From positions 1-8,564 of the forward strand of contig JAAYVT010000528.1 in NCBI GenBank assembly GCA_012517025.1: 8,564 nucleotides of DNA. Direction: 5' to 3'. Positions 6,305-8,564 of the stretch are shown here, one piece after another (within the stretch, counting starts at the first letter, position 1; the number at the start of each line of letters is the position of its first letter). The notes under the pieces were generated by a model. The model was not told the origin of the DNA. It was given only the letters and a program-made list of their open reading frames with translations, and ran no database searches. A program made the position numbers and the translations under genes. The stretch is from Phyllobacteriaceae bacterium (GTDB lineage: Bacteria > Pseudomonadota > Alphaproteobacteria > Rhizobiales > Ancalomicrobiaceae).

Positions 6305-6497
6305 CCGGGGGTCTCCTGTCGCCGCCGGAGCCCATTGTGACGGACGCCAGAGCGAGGGGGACAACCTCGCGGATGTCAGACGCAACGACAGATTGGACAA
6401 ATTCACCATATATATCTTCAGTTATCCCCATGTCCCCCCGTCACCCGATAATCGAGAGGTATTTATTCCTATTCTCTCGTGACGGGAGGGATCCTCG
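6305..6497. promoter_or_regulatory. AT-rich divergent promoter region with a DnaA-box-like site
   Basis: This gap between two divergent genes has the longest AT-rich run in the window (about 6390-6425, including CCATATATATC). TTATCCCCA at 6422-6430 differs by one base from the DnaA box TTATCCACA. GATAAT at 6447-6452 could be a rightward -10, but no good -35 is correctly spaced. CGAGAG (6453-6458) and CTCTCG (6474-6479) form a small inverted repeat with a 15-nt AT-rich spacer just before the ribosome-binding site GGGAGGG (6484-6490). The promoters themselves are not resolved. Confidence 0.5.
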
Positions 6498-6941
6498 ATG
6501 TTGCTTGCATCTCCGGAATCGCGGGCCTGGGCCCCGGTCGGGCGTTTCGGCGTGCCCCGGCCCACCGAGCGGCGGCGCGACCGCCGTCGCGCCGGTCGCC
6601 GCCGCGACGCCGATCGACAGGCCGAGCGCTGTCGATGCGTCGAAGCGGTGGCGGCGCGCACCTTCGGCGTCGATCTCGCCGAGCTGCGCGATCGGTCGCG
6701 GGGCCATGCCCCGGTCGCCTTCGCCCGGCAGGTGGCGATGTACGTGGCGCACGTCTGGTTCGGCCTGTCGCTGAGCGCGGTCGGGCGCTGTTTCGGGCGC
6801 GACCGCACCACCGTCGCCCATGCCTGCCGGGTGGTCGAGGAGCGCCGCGAAGACCGCCGCGTCGATCGGGTGATCTCGGCGATCGAGGCCGCCGCCGATC
6901 TCTACGGGGATCTCGTCGTCGGCCTGGAGGCGGAGCGATGA
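6498..6941 (+). CDS. Small DnaA domain-IV-like helix-turn-helix protein
   Basis: A 147-residue protein whose residues about 45-115 match the C-terminal DNA-binding domain of the replication initiator DnaA (Bac_DnaA_C). The helix ARQVAMYVAHVWFGLSLSAV (76-95) is followed by the signature GRCFGRDRTTVAHACRVVEE (96-115). There is no AAA+ ATPase domain, so it is not an initiator; it could bind DnaA-box-like DNA as a regulator or compete with DnaA. At the position of E. coli DnaA His434 (RDHTT) it has Arg103 (RDRTT). The first 40 residues are very arginine-rich, possibly a nonspecific DNA-binding tail. The ATG at 6498 follows GGGAGGG with seven-base spacing. The stop overlaps the next start by four bases (ATGA), giving translational coupling. 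Such stand-alone domains adjacent to DUF6456 genes occur in Hyphomicrobiales; their role is not established to my knowledge. Confidence 0.88.
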   Translation: MLLASPESRAWAPVGRFGVPRPTERRRDRRRAGRRRDADRQAERCRCVEAVAARTFGVDLAELRDRSRGHAPVAFARQVAMYVAHVWFGLSLSAVGRCFGRDRTTVAHACRVVEERREDRRVDRVISAIEAAADLYGDLVVGLEAER

Positions 6942-7768
6942 ACGGCGGCGACTTCGGCGCGCGTGATCGCCGCCTGCTCGGCCGGCTCGACGGCGGCGAG
7001 GGCTGGTTGGAGCCGACCGATCCGCCGACGCTGCGGGTGACCGGCGAGGCCGGCCTGCACCGCGCCCGCATCGAGCCGGACCGGCTCGCCGCCTGGCTCG
7101 CCGCCGGGCTCGTTCGTCTCGCCGGCGATCCGCCGACCCGCATCGATCTGACCGACCTCGGGCGCGCCCGGTTGCGGCGGGGCGAGCCGCGGGCCCCGGT
7201 CGACGGCTTTCGCCTGCAGCACGGCGACGTCGCCGTGGAAGCCCGCGACGAGGCGCCGGCGGTCGCCGTCGATCGGGCCGAGAGCCCGCTCGCTTGGCTG
7301 GCGCGGCGGCGCGATCGCTCCGGTCGCGCTTATCTCTCGCCGGCCCGGGTCGCCGCCGGCGAACGGTTGCGCGCCGACTTCACGCTGGCGCGGATGATGC
7401 CGACCGTCACCTCGAACTGGTCGATCGGTCGGATCCGGGGCGGCAAGGTCGCCGGCGGCCTGGGCGACTTGACCGATCGGGCGCTGGCGGCGCGGCGCCG
7501 GGTCGAGATCGCGCTCGCCGCCGTCGGCTCCGACCTCGGCGGCGTCCTCCTCGACGTCTGCTGCTTCCTGAAGGGGTTGGAGACGGTGGAGAGCGAACGG
7601 CGCTGGCCGGCGCGCTCCTCCAAGGTGGTGCTCGACATCGCGCTCGGACGGCTCTGCGACCACTACGGCCTCGCCGAGGCGGCGGTCGGCCCGGAGCGCG
7701 GCGGACGTCTCCTCGCCTGGGGCACGCCCGATCATCGCCCGGCCGAGCGCCGCAGTCCGGCGCCGTGA
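6938..7768 (+). CDS. DUF6456 domain-containing protein with winged-helix-like N-terminus
   Basis: A 276-residue protein. Residues about 5-82 look like a winged-helix domain (RRLLGRLDGGEGWLEP..., ending LVRLAGDPPTRIDLTDLGRA, like the strand-wing-'LTDLGR' end of MarR-type folds). A linker (about 83-112) leads to DUF6456 (about 115-245). Hallmark blocks of the latter are ESPLAWLARRRDRSGR (115-130), AGERLRADFTLARMMP (140-155), LLDVCCFLKGLETVE (204-218) and RRWPARSSKVVLDIAL (221-236). The molecular function of DUF6456 is unknown; the N-terminal fold suggests DNA binding. The ATG at 6938 overlaps the previous stop (ATGA) and has GGAG six bases upstream, so the two proteins are probably made together. 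The frame stays open upstream to 6479, but that part is the shadow of the DnaA-like gene. The stop is 5 bp from the convergent sufE stop. Confidence 0.88.
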   Translation: MNGGDFGARDRRLLGRLDGGEGWLEPTDPPTLRVTGEAGLHRARIEPDRLAAWLAAGLVRLAGDPPTRIDLTDLGRARLRRGEPRAPVDGFRLQHGDVAVEARDEAPAVAVDRAESPLAWLARRRDRSGRAYLSPARVAAGERLRADFTLARMMPTVTSNWSIGRIRGGKVAGGLGDLTDRALAARRRVEIALAAVGSDLGGVLLDVCCFLKGLETVESERRWPARSSKVVLDIALGRLCDHYGLAEAAVGPERGGRLLAWGTPDHRPAERRSPAP

Positions 7769-7773
7769 CCGGT

Positions 7774-8196
7774 TCAGGCGGCGAGCGCGGTGCGGGCGTC
7801 GGCGCGGATGCGGTCGATCATCGCGTTGATGCCGTTGGCGCGTTGCGGCGTGATGTGGTCGCGCAGCGAGATGGTGGTGAAGATCGGTTCCGGGTCGAGC
7901 GTCAGGATGTCCTTCGCGCTCCGCCCGGAGAAGATCGCCAGCATCACCGCCACCAGCCCCTTGACGATGTGGGCGTCCGAATCGCCGCTGAAGAAGAGAC
8001 GCGGGCCGTCCGGCCCCGCCTCCACCCGCGTCGCCAGCCACACCTGCGAGGCGCAGCCGCGCACCTTGTTGGCGTCGGTGCGATCGACTTCGGCGAGCGG
8101 CGCGAGCCCCTTGCCGAGTTCGATGACGTAACGATAACGCTCTTCCCAATCGTCGATGACTTCGAAGTCCGCGACGATGTCGTCGATGGTGGTCAC
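7774..8196 (-). CDS. sufE: SufE-family cysteine desulfuration protein
   Basis: A 140-residue SufE. It accepts persulfide sulfur from the cysteine desulfurase SufS and passes it to the SufBCD scaffold for Fe-S cluster assembly in the cytosol. The sulfur-carrying cysteine is Cys48 in NKVRGCASQVWL (43-54). Other family blocks are IDDWEERYRYVIELGKGL (14-31), FFSGDSDAHIVKGL (68-81) and the C-terminal SLRDHITPQRANGINAMI (109-126). Length is normal. The start is GTG at 8196, preceded by AGGAG with seven-base spacing; no better ATG exists upstream. TTATAG (8221-8226, minus strand) could be a -10, but no good -35 accompanies it. The gene stands apart from any suf operon in this window and is convergent with the DUF6456 gene, with no terminator visible in the 5-bp gap. 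Confidence 0.95.
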   Translation of the reverse strand: MTTIDDIVADFEVIDDWEERYRYVIELGKGLAPLAEVDRTDANKVRGCASQVWLATRVEAGPDGPRLFFSGDSDAHIVKGLVAVMLAIFSGRSAKDILTLDPEPIFTTISLRDHITPQRANGINAMIDRIRADARTALAA

Positions 8197-8329
8197 GACC
8201 GATCTCCTGTCAGGCCCTCTCTATAACCGCCTCGCGGCGTCGCGGAAACCTCGGACGTCACTCGAAATCGACGCATCCGGGTCGTCGAAGATCGCGATTT
8301 CCTCGCGTCTCTCCGGCGGACGGGCCGAA

Positions 8330-8436
8330 GGCGCGTTTCCGAAAGAGTCGAGGCCGCCCGGCATCGCGGGGCGGCCTCGCGCCCGTGGCGCGTTTCCGAA
8401 AGAGTCGAGGCCGCCCGGCATCGCGGGGCGGCCTCG
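8330..8436 (-). repeat. Two tandem 50-bp repeats, each a perfect 11-bp hairpin (terminator-like)
   Basis: Positions 8330-8379 and 8387-8436 are identical over 50 bp, with a 57-bp period. Each holds the stem CGAGGCCGCCC/GGGCGGCCTCG with a 9-nt loop (8349-8379 and 8406-8436). Read leftward, each stem is followed by ACTCTTTCGG, a weak T-rich tract. They sit about 33 bp past the stop of a leftward partial gene, so tandem terminators for that gene are the simplest reading. Because 57 is a multiple of three, an open frame crossing the region shows a 19-residue tandem repeat, which I judge to be a by-product. Confidence 0.7.
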
Positions 8437-8468
8437 GGGCCGATCGAGACGAGGAAGAGGATCGGCGG

Positions 8469-8564
8469 TCAAGACAATGGGCGGGCCTGCGGCAGCGGCA
8501 CGGCCGTCGGCACCGCGTGCGGCGCGACCGTCGGTTCGCCACCGGACTGCGGGCCACGAGCGGC
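8469..8564 (-). CDS. C-terminal end of an unidentified protein (gene runs off the right edge)
   Basis: The last 31 codons and the TGA of a leftward frame that is open to the window edge. The peptide is rich in proline, alanine and valine and ends VPLPQARPLS. The codons have mostly G/C in third position, as in neighbouring genes. The two hairpins immediately downstream support a real gene end here. Nothing in this short tail identifies a family. Composition suggests a flexible or linker-like C-terminus. Other open frames on the same strand cannot be excluded. Confidence 0.45.
   Translation of the reverse strand, partial: AARGPQSGGEPTVAPHAVPTAVPLPQARPLS

Noticed and set aside
8221..8226. TTATAG on the minus strand as the sufE -10 element
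   Set aside because: No acceptable -35 at 16-18 bp. It is mentioned under sufE but not listed as a promoter.
8330..8436. Possible CRISPR array
   Set aside because: Only two repeat units, with a 7-bp interval instead of a spacer of normal length, and a terminator-like stem.
8221..8472. 83-codon leftward frame containing a 19-residue tandem repeat
   Set aside because: It needs a TTG start and consists largely of hairpin DNA read in frame. Tandem terminators explain the structure more simply. Kept only as an alternative in the findings.

Overview
The window looks like chromosomal DNA from a high-GC alphaproteobacterium, most likely a member of the Hyphomicrobiales (Rhizobiales). The main reasons are a MucR/Ros-type regulator, a DUF6456 protein paired with a small DnaA-domain-IV-like protein, and SufE next to that pair. 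The coding is dense and GC-rich throughout, and only the promoter regions near 388-436, 5281-5400 and 6390-6480 are noticeably AT-richer. I see no rRNA, tRNA, IS element, phage gene or CRISPR array.

Layout from left to right. (1) 1-960: the 5' part of an EamA/DMT-family exporter gene (minus strand, cut by the window edge) is divergent from a MarR-family repressor gene. The 115-bp gap between them holds two copies of a 6-2-6 palindrome arranged as one large perfect inverted repeat, a convincing MarR operator. (2) 974-4964: three genes read leftward. They encode an oligopeptidase B-like S9 serine peptidase, the MeaB GTPase chaperone of B12-dependent methylmalonyl-CoA mutase, and pyroglutamyl-peptidase I. 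meaB and pcp are 18 bp apart and probably cotranscribed; the peptidase gene lies 166 bp upstream of meaB. (3) 4965-5489: a 525-bp divergent intergenic region with a candidate mucR promoter and a leader of about 140 nt. (4) 5490-5909: mucR, followed by a strong GC hairpin.

(5) 5882-6304: a leftward small protein of unknown function, convergent with mucR. (6) 6498-7768: a translationally coupled rightward pair (ATGA overlap). The first gene encodes a 147-aa protein that is essentially DnaA domain IV without the ATPase; the second encodes a winged-helix-like plus DUF6456 protein. A near-consensus DnaA box lies in their AT-rich upstream region. (7) 7774-8196: sufE, leftward with a GTG start. (8) 8197-8564: two tandem 50-bp hairpin repeats that may act as terminators for a leftward gene, of which only the last 31 codons are visible.

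The genes form several small regulatory or housekeeping units rather than one pathway. The most under-described part is the 5882-7768 block: the DnaA-like DNA-binding protein, its DUF6456 partner and the divergent small protein. The window shows no obvious defence or secretion system, and I do not claim one.
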